Virus record (IMG/VR): IMGVR_UViG_3300017772_000133
Location: 1 to 23,713 of that record
Length of the DNA stretch: 23,713 nt
Reading direction: 5' to 3' (one strand)
Source of the DNA: a virus
Under the pieces are notes generated by a model. It did no database searches. It saw nothing but the letters and a program-made list of their open reading frames with translations, and had not been told where the DNA came from. The translations under genes and the position numbers were made by a program. Shown piece after piece: positions 22,871 through 23,713 of this stretch; within the stretch, counting starts at the first letter, position 1, and the number at the start of each line of letters is the position of its first letter.

Positions 22871-23202
22871 TAGTCAAACCTCCCTACTCGTTGATTGCCT
22901 ACGCTGTCCTTGATGCCGAAGATAGAATAAGGATAAGCCCACATCGTCCACCCATTGAAGTCAACACGAGCGAATGGCTCAAGCGGCTCATCTTCCGGCG
23001 CGTGATACCCACCAGCATCATCAATGTCACCCTGCCAGTGATCAGCGAATCCACCCATACCATACGAGGCGTTCATCTCATCGGCGACGGTAGCAATGCC
23101 ACCACCTTCAGTCCTTGCCGCTACAACACCACGACCGAAGAACTCAGGGACTATACCCAGCCACTCACGATCTGCGTGCTTATCAAAGTATTGAATCATC
23201 AT
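22870..23202 (-). CDS. First early-operon protein, hypothetical, 110 aa
   Basis: This is the first gene behind the strong early promoter. It is acidic, rich in Gly and Trp (EWLGIVPEFFGRGVVAA, YGMGGFADHWQGDIDDAGGYH, GWTMWAYPYSIFGIKD), and has no cysteine or membrane segment. AGAGGG lies 8 bases before the ATG at 23202; the next codon is also ATG. Being first and strongly expressed suggests a host-takeover role, which is speculation. No family is recognised. Confidence 0.72.
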   Translation of the reverse strand: MMIQYFDKHADREWLGIVPEFFGRGVVAARTEGGGIATVADEMNASYGMGGFADHWQGDIDDAGGYHAPEDEPLEPFARVDFNGWTMWAYPYSIFGIKDSVGNQRVGRFD

Positions 23203-23219
23203 AATTAAAACCCTCTAAA

Positions 23220-23237
23220 AATTAATCTGGATTAATT
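23220..23237. promoter_or_regulatory. Inverted repeat AATTAATC-TG-GATTAATT in the early leader
   Basis: A perfect 8-2-8 dyad lies in the 5' leader of the early operon, about 35-50 bases after the expected transcription start and just before the ribosome site. It shares the ATTAA-N6-TTAAT half-site spacing with the dyad before SSB. It is either an operator or a weak AU hairpin. The stretch 23203-23394 holds only this, the promoter and the terminator. Confidence 0.6.
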
Positions 23238-23277
23238 AATGCCGGTAATATAAACAGAACGAATACCCGACACAGTT

Positions 23278-23331
23278 ATTATCTCATTTAGTTATAACGG
23301 TGTCAACCGACCTGTCCACCCATATTGTCAA
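23278..23331 (-). promoter_or_regulatory. Strong sigma70-type early promoter
   Basis: On the - strand, TTGACA (23306-23301) is followed by a 17-base spacer and GATAAT (23283-23278), with TGA directly before the -10 (extended). This is a near-consensus host promoter, with the start point expected near 23271. A second perfect TTGACA lies at 23331-23326, 19 bases upstream, but has no matching -10. It may be a leftover duplicate or an extra sigma-binding site. Confidence 0.88.
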
Positions 23332-23348
23332 GCATAAATTACAGACAT

Positions 23349-23369
23349 AAAAAAACCGCCCGAAGGCGG
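23349..23369 (-). terminator. Rho-independent terminator after the edge gene
   Basis: On the - strand, CCGCC-TTCG-GGCGG followed by seven T residues ends the gene at the right edge, 25 bases after its stop. It has the same UUCG loop design as the terminator at 11716-11736. It isolates the edge gene from the early operon, whose promoter begins about 18 bases further on. Confidence 0.9.
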
Positions 23370-23394
23370 CTGAATTGTGGACGTTGGTGCGGGT

Positions 23395-23713
23395 TTAGCT
23401 GGCGTCGCGGTGCAGGTCGATGGATACCTGCGCGAGGTAGTGAGCAATTTCCATTTTTGTGTGCCCGTTATCGAAGGCCTTTTGCATGAACTCAGAGAAC
23501 AGGTGACCGATGGGGTTAGCGTTATCAGCCGTTGGCTCGCTCGACTCAGACTCTGCCGCGACCTCTTCATCGCTGGAGACCTCTTCATCCTTCGGGATGC
23601 CAAGCGCCTCGTAACATAACCGAAGCGACGGCGTCCGGCATTGAGCGGTCTCAAGCACTAGCAGACCGTCCTCGATAGTGCTGATTTGGTGATACTCAGA
23701 TAGCTTTTTATCT
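23395..23713 (-). CDS. Partial GC-rich gene, acidic protein, 5' end beyond the window
   Basis: The frame is open to the window edge, so the true start lies outside or at it. The visible 105 codons read DKKLSEYHQISTIEDGLLV and on, then LRLCYEALGIPKDEE, an acidic Ser/Glu linker, and a helical C-terminus (HLFSEFMQKAFDNGHTKMEIAHYLAQVSIDLHRD). An internal GTG at 23658 is an alternative start. No family is recognised. My count over 23401-23640 gives 137 G+C in 240 bases (57%), clearly richer than the structural genes. It ends at its own terminator. It may be a recently acquired or independently transcribed early gene, or host DNA if this is a prophage edge. Confidence 0.6.
   Translation of the reverse strand, partial: DKKLSEYHQISTIEDGLLVLETAQCRTPSLRLCYEALGIPKDEEVSSDEEVAAESESSEPTADNANPIGHLFSEFMQKAFDNGHTKMEIAHYLAQVSIDLHRDAS

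Noticed and set aside
23328-23654. Second - strand frame of 108 codons at the right edge
   Set aside because: It runs through the terminator hairpin and is very Arg/Ser/Thr-rich; the overlapping frame that stops just before the terminator is the better gene.
1-23713. tRNA genes, integrase or attachment sites
   Set aside because: No cloverleaf-like sequence or integrase-type protein was recognised by eye; a dedicated tRNA scan would be needed to exclude tRNAs fully.

Overview
The window looks like part of a tailed podovirus with a T7-like replication set, probably infecting an aquatic heterotrophic bacterium. The case rests on a family A DNA polymerase, a primase-helicase with a zinc finger, a flap-type 5'-3' exonuclease, an endonuclease I-type resolvase, a candidate single-strand binding protein, and a tail adaptor/nozzle pair followed by three internal-virion-like proteins. 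A B12-dependent (class II) ribonucleotide reductase ends the replication operon. No phage RNA polymerase, terminase, portal, capsid or integrase lies in the window. This gene set recalls marine podoviruses of the SIO1 / cobavirus / Zobellviridae type. That placement is an inference from gene content, not a search result.

Layout. From 6 to 11714 everything is on the + strand: a holin-like protein, a 1178-residue repeat-rich structural protein, tail adaptor, tail nozzle, two small Gln/Ala-rich proteins and a 1186-residue ejection-type protein. From 11742 to the right edge everything is on the - strand. A single hairpin-plus-T terminator, oriented for the - strand, sits in the 27-base gap where the two arms converge. 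Read in transcription order (right to left), the - strand holds four blocks. (1) A partial, GC-rich gene at the edge with its own terminator. (2) A strong consensus sigma70-type promoter (TTGACA-N17-GATAAT) driving about a dozen tiny early genes, many with CxxC zinc knuckles, ending with a GP88-like cysteine protein, a very acidic 50-residue protein, a sigma70 region 4.2-like mini-protein and a basic 39-residue protein. (3) A second promoter driving a 61-residue protein, primase-helicase, a zinc mini-protein and DNA polymerase. (4) A third promoter driving SSB, exonuclease, resolvase, metallophosphoesterase, a 49-residue protein, an SaV-like protein and the reductase.

How it may work together. 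The host polymerase probably reads the early block first. The last early genes include a DNA-binding sigma4-like protein, and the next two promoters share the word GTGTGGTATA across an extended -10 while having poor -35 boxes. A switch from early to replication transcription through that protein is the most interesting hypothesis here. Genes in the replication blocks are tightly coupled by 1-, 4- and 11-base overlaps. The reductase, nucleases and polymerase together recycle host DNA and supply dNTPs.

Several start codons were moved from the longest open frame to a start supported by a Shine-Dalgarno sequence and coupling. Three genes too short for a 60-codon cutoff were added (20078-20197, 20359-20511, 13873-14022).
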